Source: an uncultured Pseudomonadota bacterium (GTDB lineage Bacteria; Myxococcota_A; UBA796; CAJQPC01). From it: a DNA stretch of 34,200 nt. The DNA lies in assembly GCA_913060515.1 (NCBI GenBank), contig CAJXRZ010000068.1, positions 1-34,200 on the forward strand, in the 5' to 3' direction. The first letter of the stretch is position 1. Every line of letters starts with the position of its first letter. This document shows, in pieces, positions 1 through 6,755 of this stretch. A program made the translations under genes and the position numbers. The notes under the pieces were generated by a model, which was given only the letters and a program-made list of their open reading frames with translations, did no database searches and was not told where the DNA came from.

Positions 1-49
1 ACGAGATTTCTGCCTGTCTCGTGGGCTCGGAGATGTGTATAAGAGACAG
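1..49 (+). other. Nextera i7 adapter with index N703 (artefact)
   Basis: This is synthetic library sequence, not genome. Positions 1-7 match the end of the Illumina P7 tail, 8-15 read TTCTGCCT (the N703 i7 index as written in the primer), and 16-49 match the Nextera read-2 adapter ending in the 19-bp transposon mosaic end AGATGTGTATAAGAGACAG. The biological sequence starts at 50. Confidence 0.98.
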
Positions 50-51
50 CA

Positions 52-1341
52 ACTAGCCCAGTCAACGGCCTACCAACGGTGGAGCTGAACACCAACGCCT
101 CGGGATCGGGCGGACGCGTCTTGATCAAGGATGGGAGCACCATCGTCTACGAGTTCACCAACAGCCGACAGCTCAAGACCCCCGGCGGGCCGATGGAGTT
201 GACCGGAGCGCTGAACGTAGACAACACCTTCCTGGTCTTCTCAGACGGCGTTCACACTCAAGAGATGCGGTACAGCTCCGACGAAATCGAGCTCTACTCC
301 GGCTACGCCTACCGCGTCCGACCAGACCTGCTCCGCCTGGACACCAGCGGTCAAGATGGCGACGGCGACATGGTCGAGCTCTACCGCGGCGGCGTCTTGA
401 AGGCGTCGATCGCTCAGGAGAGCGGCGACGCCGTCCTGAGCAGCGAGGGCGTTGGAACAGCGCTCGTTCTGCGAGGGGAATCCTTGATCTTGGACGGCAC
501 AAGTCCAGGTGGAGGGACCGGCGCAGTCCTGTTCAGGGACGCCGGCGCAGCGCTCGCCAGCATGGCCGCGGAAACCGGAAGGGCGGTCCTGAACGGTGGG
601 AGCCGAAACTTGGTGCTGGCGACCAACAACACGGGAGCCAACGAGACAATCCTCACTGTCCGGGATGGGGCGACAGATGCCCTCCACGTCCAACGGGACA
701 GCAGCAGCGGCCAAGTTACCTTGCGGACCGCGAGCGATGGGGAGTTGGAGTTCAACACCGACGGCGGAACCGGCTACGAGGCCCTTCGCATGACCAGCGA
801 CTTGGTCCAAGTCTACCGGCCAATCGCAAGCGCGCCCGCGGGCTCTGACCTGATCACCTTCAATTCAGAGTTGATCAAGACCAAGTCTGGCAGCATCCAG
901 GTCTTCGACTCAGGCAAGAAGCTACGCATCGCGGGTGCGGCCGTGGCTGGGCGTGGCCTGCACCTAGGGTGGGAGGGCCGGTCCGTAGCGAAGATTGACT
1001 ACACGAGCGGCGACGCCAGCTGGGCGCTCCTCGATCCCTCCGAGAACGCAACAATCGTCCATTTTCCGGACGAATCCAATGGATACTCTGGACGAGACGC
1101 GCGTGTCCAAATCGGACGCCACGGCTCCGGCACCGACAAGCGAGGCCGGCTGACCATGCAGTACGACGGGGACAACGGCGCCCCAGGCGTACTGGAGCTG
1201 CGTGCAGACGACGGCTCCTCCGTGTTTCTGTCGTTCTGGAGTGAAGGGGGCGGGGCGTACACGTTGTGGGCGACACAGACGGACCCAGGCACGACGAAGC
1301 CGACGGTGGGATCCGGCGGCAAAGCCGTGGCGGAGTTCTGA
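52..1341 (+). CDS. fiber-like repetitive beta-rich protein, 5'-truncated
   Basis: The gene is cut by the contig end: its frame stays open to the adapter junction, so GTG at 79 need not be the true start. About 430 residues remain. The protein is rich in Gly, Asp, Ser and Thr, has few Cys and no membrane segment, and shows short beta-strand-like units (ALVLRGESLILDG, AVLFRDAGAALASMAAETG, LELRADDGSSVFLSF). Two units share a pattern of F/YRxxGxxLAS/A followed by ExGxAVL and a Leu/Val-rich strand. This resembles the triple beta-stranded shafts of phage tail fibers and bacterial fiber-like surface proteins; I see no specific catalytic or peptidase S74 motif. Its stop codon overlaps the start of a collagen-like lipoprotein (TGATG), so the genes are probably co-transcribed and may build one surface structure. 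The fiber assignment is inferred from composition and periodicity. Confidence 0.6.
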   Translation, partial: TSPVNGLPTVELNTNASGSGGRVLIKDGSTIVYEFTNSRQLKTPGGPMELTGALNVDNTFLVFSDGVHTQEMRYSSDEIELYSGYAYRVRPDLLRLDTSGQDGDGDMVELYRGGVLKASIAQESGDAVLSSEGVGTALVLRGESLILDGTSPGGGTGAVLFRDAGAALASMAAETGRAVLNGGSRNLVLATNNTGANETILTVRDGATDALHVQRDSSSGQVTLRTASDGELEFNTDGGTGYEALRMTSDLVQVYRPIASAPAGSDLITFNSELIKTKSGSIQVFDSGKKLRIAGAAVAGRGLHLGWEGRSVAKIDYTSGDASWALLDPSENATIVHFPDESNGYSGRDARVQIGRHGSGTDKRGRLTMQYDGDNGAPGVLELRADDGSSVFLSFWSEGGGAYTLWATQTDPGTTKPTVGSGGKAVAEF

Positions 1342-1826
1342 TGCTCAGCCTCTTGGTTGTGATCGCTTGCACCACCCCGGTACCCGGCCCAGCAGGTCCA
1401 CAAGGGGAGGTTGGCCCGACAGGCGCGCAGGGCGTCCAGGGAGCCGCCGGCGAGCGTGGAACTGACGGCGCAGACGGCGAACGCGGACCAAGCGGGAGCA
1501 GCGCCGCGGCCCGGACAATCCTTGAAGTTGGTGAGTTGTTCGACGGGACCCGGTGCTATGAGAGCGTCGATGAGCAGACGACTCGGCCAGTCGACGCTTG
1601 CTGTCCGGGAGGCTTCGAGGCCATTGGGCTGACAAGCCTTATCGGTCGGGACAAGACAGTCTGCTTGGAGCAGGAGGCCAGCGGCCGGGCAGTCGCTACG
1701 GTCCTGCGCGGCAGCGATGGGGCGATATGCTACGAAATGGATGAGCCTTGGGCTTGCTGCCCCGAAGGATTCACGGGGATCGGCTACCGCGACTCTGGAG
1801 CACATGTCCTCTGCCTGGAGGACTGA
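1341..1826 (+). CDS. collagen-like lipoprotein with two CCPxGF Cys modules
   Basis: Predicted lipoprotein of 161 residues. The ATG at 1341 is chosen because CGGAG (1331-1335) lies five bases upstream and the product then begins with a classic lipobox signal (MLSLLVVIAC, lipidated Cys10). Residues 16-54 form 13 uninterrupted Gly-X-Y triplets, a collagen-like stalk expected to trimerise. Two copies of a small module follow: Cys72-Tyr, Cys87-Cys88-Pro-x-Gly-Phe, Cys108-Leu-Glu; and Cys130-Tyr, Cys139-Cys140-Pro-x-Gly-Phe, Cys158-Leu-Glu-Asp. Four Cys per module suggest two disulfides in the periplasm or outside the cell. I do not recognise the module as a named family. The start overlaps the stop of the fiber-like gene, and a shorter paralogue follows directly. 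A surface stalk displaying a compact Cys-rich head is the simplest reading; function is unknown. Confidence 0.8.
   Translation: MLSLLVVIACTTPVPGPAGPQGEVGPTGAQGVQGAAGERGTDGADGERGPSGSSAAARTILEVGELFDGTRCYESVDEQTTRPVDACCPGGFEAIGLTSLIGRDKTVCLEQEASGRAVATVLRGSDGAICYEMDEPWACCPEGFTGIGYRDSGAHVLCLED
1393..1446 (+). repeat. 54-bp direct repeat, copy 1
   Basis: This segment is identical to 1894-1947, an offset of 501 bases. The similarity extends left to 1383/1884 with two mismatches. It encodes Gly-X-Y triplets in both lipoprotein genes and lies in the same frame in both. Confidence 0.95.
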
Positions 1827-2092
1827 ATGAGCGTACTTCTAACGAGTCTTCTTCTCAGCTACTTTGCCTGTTCAACGCCTGAGCCCGGCCCGACAGGTCC
1901 ACAAGGGGAGGTTGGCCCGACAGGCGCGCAGGGCGTCCAGGGAGCCGTTCAGGCGGGGCGACTCTAGAGGTCTTCTACGACTTAGAGGGGGAGATTTGCT
2001 ACACCAGCGAGGAGCCGGGAGAGTGCTGCCCAGCAGGTTTCTCCCCAGTAGGGCTCACTTCCGACGGCAACGTCCTCTGCTTGGAGGACTAG
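1827..2092 (+). pseudogene. frameshifted collagen-like lipoprotein paralogue
   Basis: A shorter paralogue of the preceding gene. ATG 1827 has GGAGG (1817-1821) five bases upstream, and the product starts with a lipobox signal (MSVLLTSLLLSYFAC, Cys15) and about six Gly-X-Y triplets. The frame then stops at TAG 1965-1967 after 46 residues. In another frame from about 1952 to TAG 2090-2092 there is a clear match to the sister gene: TLEV, then Cys-Tyr, Cys-Cys-Pro-x-Gly-Phe and a terminal Cys-Leu-Glu-Asp. A one-base loss or two-base gain near 1947-1952, just after the 54-bp repeat, would restore one protein of about 88 residues with a single Cys module. It is either a genuine broken gene or an assembly or sequencing error at the repeat; the intact coding signal on both sides makes an error quite possible. 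Confidence 0.75.
1894..1947 (+). repeat. 54-bp direct repeat, copy 2
   Basis: Perfect copy of 1393-1446. The apparent frameshift of the second lipoprotein gene lies immediately downstream of this copy. Confidence 0.95.
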
Positions 2093-2190
2093 CCCGCGGC
2101 CTTGACGGCCACCTGCCTGTGCGGCGCCTTTCCTTGCCCAGTCGGTCCACAGTCGCCAGCGCTCTTACGAAGTCGTTGGGCCTGAGGCCC

Positions 2191-2862
2191 TCAGCGCTCA
2201 GCCTGAATCACGCAGAGCCCCTCGGCCAACACGTGCACCGAGTTGGGGTTCCCGCTGTCCTCGCACATGTGGCCGCTGACCTGGTTCAGGCTGCCGGCAC
2301 ACTCCCCGAGGGCCACCAGGTTGCAGACGTGCTCCAGGGTCAGGGCGTTGTCTCCAGCTTGCAGCCAGAAGGTGCCCAGGTAGATCTTCTCGGCCTTGGG
2401 GGTCCCGCTGTTGTCGGCGTCTCTGACGATCCAGTCATCGCCACAAGAGCCCCAGACCGGCGCACCGTCTGGCACATCGGAGTTGGCGATGCGCACAAAA
2501 CCCGTCTCGTTCTGCTGGCTGGAGCCGGACTCCGCGATGGTCGTGTCGTAGACGTGGAACCAGCCGGTCTGGGTGCTGTTCAGGGTGGCCGTGGCGATCG
2601 TGCTGTCATTGGCTTTGACGTAGATCTCGCCGGGGGTGAAGCCCACCTCAATGCCCTCGGGGCAGTCGTCGAGGAAGACCTCCGGCGGACCACCGGTGGG
2701 CGGGTTCTCCAAGTTGGGATCCTCCGGATCCCAGTCGCCGGTATCTAAGTCACCGCTGTCCTCGCTCGAGGTCAGGTCAGGCGGCAAGTCCCGCTCCCCG
2801 CCAGCATCGTTGGGGAGGGAGAGCTCGTAGTCAGAACAGGCCAGGGTGAGCAGGAGCAGCAT
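2191..2862 (-). CDS. putative lipoprotein with acidic linker
   Basis: Protein of 223 residues. The ATG at 2862 is preferred over upstream starts because AAGGA lies six bases before it and the product begins MLLLLTLAC, a short lipobox signal that lipidates Cys9. An Asp/Glu/Pro/Gly-rich low-complexity linker (about residues 13-60, with DTGDWDPEDPN) leads to a compact domain of about 160 residues rich in beta-type sequence and with six Cys, likely disulfide-bonded outside the cytoplasm. I do not recognise the domain. Acidic Asp-Thr-Gly linkers of this kind are common in lipoproteins of myxobacteria-like genomes. It lies downstream of the Sel1-repeat gene on the same strand, separated by about 190 bp, so it may have its own promoter. 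It is convergent with the collagen-like lipoprotein genes. Confidence 0.75.
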   Translation of the reverse strand: MLLLLTLACSDYELSLPNDAGGERDLPPDLTSSEDSGDLDTGDWDPEDPNLENPPTGGPPEVFLDDCPEGIEVGFTPGEIYVKANDSTIATATLNSTQTGWFHVYDTTIAESGSSQQNETGFVRIANSDVPDGAPVWGSCGDDWIVRDADNSGTPKAEKIYLGTFWLQAGDNALTLEHVCNLVALGECAGSLNQVSGHMCEDSGNPNSVHVLAEGLCVIQAER

Positions 2863-3026
2863 GGGAGATCCTTGGGATTGCTGCTTTGCAGTGCATGGGC
2901 CGTGCCAGAGCACTCCAGCGCCTCAGCACGCTGAAGATGCGCAGCACGAGCGGATCCCAGGGGCGAGCTGGCCTCGCTTGCGGCCAAGTGCGACAGCTTT
3001 TCCCCAACTCCTGTCAGCTCAACACC

Positions 3027-3041
3027 CCAGCAGGGGGCTGG
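3027..3041 (-). terminator. possible hairpin after the Sel1 gene
   Basis: CCAGC and GCTGG arms with a five-base loop lie 12 bases downstream of the Sel1-gene stop. There is no good T-run, so a terminator role is only possible. Confidence 0.3.
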
Positions 3042-3052
3042 CTCACAACGCT

Positions 3053-4717
3053 CTAGATGCAGGCCTCCGTCTCCCCCAACGTACAGGCCTGGACCTTGTA
3101 GTCATTTCCGGCGCTCGGATCGTAGGCCACCCCGCGTCCCGTAAGCAGCCGGTCCGCGTAGGCATCGCAGCCCTTGGCCAGGCCCATCTCACAGCTCAGC
3201 TTGAGCTTCTTGGCGGCCCACGGGGCCTCGCCCGATCCGCCAGCATCACTCCACCAGGCCTCATTGAAGCAGCCCCAGGCAAAGCCCAGCTCGCAGGCCT
3301 GACGGTACAGACCCTCCACCTGGGTGGTGTCCTTGGCCACGCCACCTTCGCCCTTGGAGAACACGATGCCCAAGCGGTTGCAGGACTCTCCGTCCTCCAG
3401 CTCGCAGCCCTTCTTCATGGCGTCCAAGGCCACGGAGCTGCGCATCGGGGACGTGGCGCCCTCCTCTACACCGAAGTGCATCTCCGCCAGCTCCCTGCAG
3501 CCCTCGGCATGGTTTTGCGCGCAGGCCATCTCCAAGAAGAGCTTGGCTTGCTCGGGATCCGCCACCACCCCACGGCCGTCCTGGAAGCGGAAGCCCAAGT
3601 GGGTACAAGAGGCCGCATCGCCACCGGCACAGCCGGCCCGGTTCAAGCTCACAGCGTGGCCCTCGTCTTGGGGGACCGGGTTCTCTGGGTTCAGGTAAAA
3701 GCCCGCCGCCAGATCGCAGGCGAAGGGCAGAGTCAGGTTGGGGAGCGCACAGTAGCCCTCCAAGCGCAGCACCCCTTCGGCATCGCCCGCTTGGGCTTGG
3801 GCTTGGGCCTGCCAGATGCAGGCGCGGCCATCGGCCAGCTCATCGCAGCCCTTCATCAAGAGCACCGAGGGCTCCTCCTCATAGGCAGAGCGGGCCCGGC
3901 AGCCCTCGCCAGTACCCGCCTCACAGGCCTTCATGTACAGGGCCTTGGCCTTGTCAATCTCGCCCTGGACCTCATGGGCGTCCCCAAGCCAGACGCAGCT
4001 TCGCGCATCACCTGCATTGCAGGCCAACTCAAAGAGGGTCTGGGCATCGCCAGGCTCAAAGGCCCGCCCCACCCCCCAACCATAGGCCCGGCCCAGCTCC
4101 CCACAGCCACGGGGCTCTCCAAGAGCGCACGCCTGCTCAAAGGCATCGGCGCCCTTCACATCCCGCGTGGTGTCCACCAGATCGGTGCCCACTCCCATCC
4201 AGTGCATGTCTGCGCGACCCGCAGCTGGCATGGCGCGCTCGTCTCTCTGGGTCAGCAGCCAGCCCAAGGCCAAGCAGGAGAGCGCCTCCTCGGACTCGCA
4301 GCTTCGCTCCAGCTGATCACGGTCGAGTTTGCCAAGATGCTGGGGGGAGCTGCAGGTCCACGACAGGCCGCTCTCGCAGATCGCCGAGAGCTGAAAGTTC
4401 AGCATCTCCCGGCTCTCCATCGTTCCTTGGTTCAGCGCAGAGTCCAAGTAGCGCAGGCGCACATCGGGCCGGGCGCCCTCGGGCAGCGTCCAGGGAGCCC
4501 CCTCTGCGACGGGCTTCGCTTCTTGAATGACCGCTGGCGTAGCCGCCTCTGTGTCATAGGCCTCGGCGGAGGGCCTATCAAAGAGGTCAACGTCCTCGAA
4601 GGCCGAGAAGTCCAATGCGCTGACCATAAAGCCGGCGGTACCCAGACCTGCGCAGAGGCCCAAAACGATCACGCCACCGACCACTGCCCACGCGCTGCCG
4701 TTTCCACCCAAAGACAT
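3053..4717 (-). CDS. membrane-anchored Sel1-like repeat protein with paired cysteines
   Basis: Protein of 554 residues from ATG 4717, which has a strong GGAGGAG five bases upstream. The reading frame is open further upstream, but that would run into the divergent gene. An N-terminal hydrophobic segment (about residues 9-33) looks like an uncleaved anchor. The rest is a series of about ten Sel1/TPR-like helical hairpins, each with two Cys about eight residues apart (ACALGEPRGC, ACNAGDARSC, GCELEDGESC, ACTLGETEAC). In the Helicobacter Hcp proteins such a pair is disulfide-bonded, so the repeats probably lie in the periplasm. Sel1 solenoids bind proteins or cell-wall fragments; no partner can be named here. 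It is divergent from the phosphodiesterase gene, with start codons only 34 bases apart. Confidence 0.85.
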   Translation of the reverse strand: MSLGGNGSAWAVVGGVIVLGLCAGLGTAGFMVSALDFSAFEDVDLFDRPSAEAYDTEAATPAVIQEAKPVAEGAPWTLPEGARPDVRLRYLDSALNQGTMESREMLNFQLSAICESGLSWTCSSPQHLGKLDRDQLERSCESEEALSCLALGWLLTQRDERAMPAAGRADMHWMGVGTDLVDTTRDVKGADAFEQACALGEPRGCGELGRAYGWGVGRAFEPGDAQTLFELACNAGDARSCVWLGDAHEVQGEIDKAKALYMKACEAGTGEGCRARSAYEEEPSVLLMKGCDELADGRACIWQAQAQAQAGDAEGVLRLEGYCALPNLTLPFACDLAAGFYLNPENPVPQDEGHAVSLNRAGCAGGDAASCTHLGFRFQDGRGVVADPEQAKLFLEMACAQNHAEGCRELAEMHFGVEEGATSPMRSSVALDAMKKGCELEDGESCNRLGIVFSKGEGGVAKDTTQVEGLYRQACELGFAWGCFNEAWWSDAGGSGEAPWAAKKLKLSCEMGLAKGCDAYADRLLTGRGVAYDPSAGNDYKVQACTLGETEACI

Positions 4718-4751
4718 GCCAGCTCCTCCGCTGGCGGCTACCCTGCCACAG

Positions 4752-6728
4752 ATGCTCGTGCTCCCCTGGATTCTGGCTCCCTTGCTCTCGTGCCGTACCA
4801 CGGAGCCGCCACCCCTCAACGTCGTGGTGGTGGTCATCGACGGGGTGCGCACCGACGACAGCTACACCCCAGAGATCTCCGAGCTCAGTGGAGAGCCTGG
4901 CACCGAAGGTCTGCGCTCCATCCACAACTATTTGGTGCCCCAGGGCACCTTGATCCGCGGCGTACGGAACAACGGCACCACCACCACGGCGCCTGCCCAC
5001 AGCATCCTGATGTCCGGCCACAAGAGCCGCCTGGCCAACTTCGCCAACGACACCGGCGCTGGCAGCTACCGGCCGACCCGCCCCACCTGGATCGAGGCCC
5101 TGCGCGCGCAGTATGGGGAGGAGGCGATGGTCATGGCCAACCAGAGCCTGATCGAGCCCATGTCCTGGTCGATCCACCCGGAAGGCGGGCCCGATCTGGG
5201 GGCGACCTTCATCTTTGTGCCTGAAGAGCCTGGCTCCAACCAACCTGCGGGCAACGATGCCCCGGTCTTTGCCCAGCTCGCGCGCACTCTGGCCAGCGAG
5301 CATCCCCGATGGGTAATGGTCAACCTCAAAGCCGTGGACCGAACCGGCCACTACGCCGTCAATCCAGAGGGCTACCTCAACGCCATCCGCTCCGTAGATC
5401 AGCCCATCGTGCAGCTGTGGGAGAGCCTACAGACGGACCCCTTCTACGCCAACAACACGGTGCTCATCATCACCTCCGATCACGGGCGTGACCGGGAAGG
5501 CCAGGGCGATGGCACCACCGAGTACTGGCGCAACCACGGCAACGCGAACGCCGGAAACCGGGAGATCCCCCTGATCATGCTGGGTCCAGGCGTACAGGCC
5601 GGCCTGGAGCTGGAGGGCGCCTACGCCTTGCAGGACATCGCGCCCACGATCGCGGCCCTGACCGGGGTGGAGATGCCCTGGGCCACCGGCCTGCCCATCG
5701 CCGAGGCTCTGGAGATCTCGGTCGGAACACAGCGCGAGGGCGTAGGTGCCGTGAGCGCCAGCCAGAGCGCCCTGCGCCAAGTTTGGTTGCAAGAGCCCGA
5801 GCGACGCTCTCAGATCCAAGTCGGCGAGACCGTGCTCTCCGATCCCAGCGCCCTGGCCGCCGAGGCCCCCACCACCGTGGACCTGGGACAGCGCACTTGG
5901 GCCTGCTGGAGAGAGCTACGGGATGAAGGGGAGCGGGTGCCCTGGACCCCCCACTGCGCGCTCCTGCAGGGCGAGCAAGTCATCGATCAGATCCTGGGTC
6001 CCAGCACCGAGGTCAGCCCTTTCTGGCGTCCAGCCCTGCACATCGACGCCCAAGAGCGCCTCTGTCTGAGCGCGCCCTACAACCCCGACGATGTGGCCTC
6101 GGCCGGCTTGAACGACTCGGTGGCCATCCACCACAGCTGCTGGAACGGCAGCACCTGGGTGGTGGGCGTCAACACCCAGCCCCAGCTGCGCTACCCCGAG
6201 CTCCACACCGCCGCGATCCTGGACAATGGCCAGGTGGTTCTGCCCCTGGTGGCCAGCCCTCCCAACAACGACGCCCGCAACCAGCGGCGCGTCTACATCC
6301 AGCTCAGCGCCTGGGGCGCCCAGGGATGGACCATGGAGGACAACTTCGCCCTGGATCTGAGCGCCGCCCAGCCCCTCACCGGCACCTGGCGACACGCTTG
6401 GCCCACTCTGCTGGAGGAGCAAGGCACTCTGAAGCTGCTGGTCTTGGCCCACCGAGAGGGCGGCGTGGATCTGATCCAGACCGACTCCACGGACGGCGGG
6501 CAGGTGTGGTCCAGAGCCAGCGTGGTGGCCTCGTCGGCGCTCATCAGCTTGGATCTGCCGCCGCAGTGGGTGGCCGGAGAGCCCACCTGGATTCAGGGAA
6601 CTGAGATCTGCAACCCCAGCGGCTGCGAGGACTTGGGCGGTCGCGTGGCGGACTGGCGCAGCGATGGGGAGCGGGTTCGGCTGGTAGTTGAGACGCAGCC
6701 GGGTGTATGGGAGATGTTGGAGAGGTGA
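4752..6728 (+). CDS. lipoprotein phosphodiesterase/sulfatase-like hydrolase with Asp-box C-terminus
   Basis: Protein of 658 residues in the alkaline phosphatase superfamily (type I phosphodiesterase/nucleotide pyrophosphatase or sulfatase-like). From ATG 4752 it starts with a lipobox signal (MLVLPWILAPLLSC, Cys14). Visible metal and catalytic motifs are IDGV (Asp30), a Thr-rich nucleophile loop ending TAPAH (Thr79 by analogy with the T-x-P-N-H of NPP enzymes), DRTGH, SDHG and NHG. These would hold two metals and hydrolyse a phospho- or sulfo-ester outside the cytoplasm. The C-terminal third carries a probable Asp-box (STDGGQVW), typical of sialidase/BNR propellers, so a beta-propeller may bind the substrate. 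An in-frame ATG at 4716 would add 12 residues before the signal and overlap the divergent start, so I reject it. The natural substrate cannot be read from sequence. Confidence 0.82.
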   Translation: MLVLPWILAPLLSCRTTEPPPLNVVVVVIDGVRTDDSYTPEISELSGEPGTEGLRSIHNYLVPQGTLIRGVRNNGTTTTAPAHSILMSGHKSRLANFANDTGAGSYRPTRPTWIEALRAQYGEEAMVMANQSLIEPMSWSIHPEGGPDLGATFIFVPEEPGSNQPAGNDAPVFAQLARTLASEHPRWVMVNLKAVDRTGHYAVNPEGYLNAIRSVDQPIVQLWESLQTDPFYANNTVLIITSDHGRDREGQGDGTTEYWRNHGNANAGNREIPLIMLGPGVQAGLELEGAYALQDIAPTIAALTGVEMPWATGLPIAEALEISVGTQREGVGAVSASQSALRQVWLQEPERRSQIQVGETVLSDPSALAAEAPTTVDLGQRTWACWRELRDEGERVPWTPHCALLQGEQVIDQILGPSTEVSPFWRPALHIDAQERLCLSAPYNPDDVASAGLNDSVAIHHSCWNGSTWVVGVNTQPQLRYPELHTAAILDNGQVVLPLVASPPNNDARNQRRVYIQLSAWGAQGWTMEDNFALDLSAAQPLTGTWRHAWPTLLEEQGTLKLLVLAHREGGVDLIQTDSTDGGQVWSRASVVASSALISLDLPPQWVAGEPTWIQGTEICNPSGCEDLGGRVADWRSDGERVRLVVETQPGVWEMLER

Positions 6729-6743
6729 GAGTAGGCCGCCGCA

Positions 6744-6749
6744 TATACT
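6744..6749 (+). promoter_or_regulatory. -10-like hexamer TATACT, possible leaderless start
   Basis: TATACT lies six bases before the GTG of the FHA gene, which lacks a Shine-Dalgarno. A transcript starting six to seven bases downstream of this box would begin at the start codon. No good -35 is visible. Confidence 0.4.
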
Positions 6750-6755
6750 GAGGCG

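Noticed and set aside
52-2092. Prophage tail module at the left end
   Set aside because: The fiber-like protein would fit, but two lipoproteins follow and no capsid, portal, integrase or lysis gene is visible; kept only as an alternative.
2178-2194. GGGCC/GGCCC and CTGAG/CTCAG overlapping palindromes at the end of the minus-strand lipoprotein
   Set aside because: Short, overlap the stop codon and have no T-run; likely chance in GC-rich DNA.
1864-2748. 294-residue plus-strand frame running from the second lipoprotein into the opposite-strand gene
   Set aside because: It joins unrelated segments in a third frame and crosses a clear minus-strand lipoprotein gene; the real paralogue is the frameshifted 1827-2092.
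4716-4752. Upstream ATG at 4716 for the phosphodiesterase
   Set aside because: It would put 12 residues before the lipobox signal and overlap the start codon of the divergent Sel1 gene.
2846-5224. 792-residue open frame opposite the Sel1 gene
   Set aside because: No recognisable domain; it overlaps a gene with strong repeat structure and a good ribosome binding site on the opposite strand.
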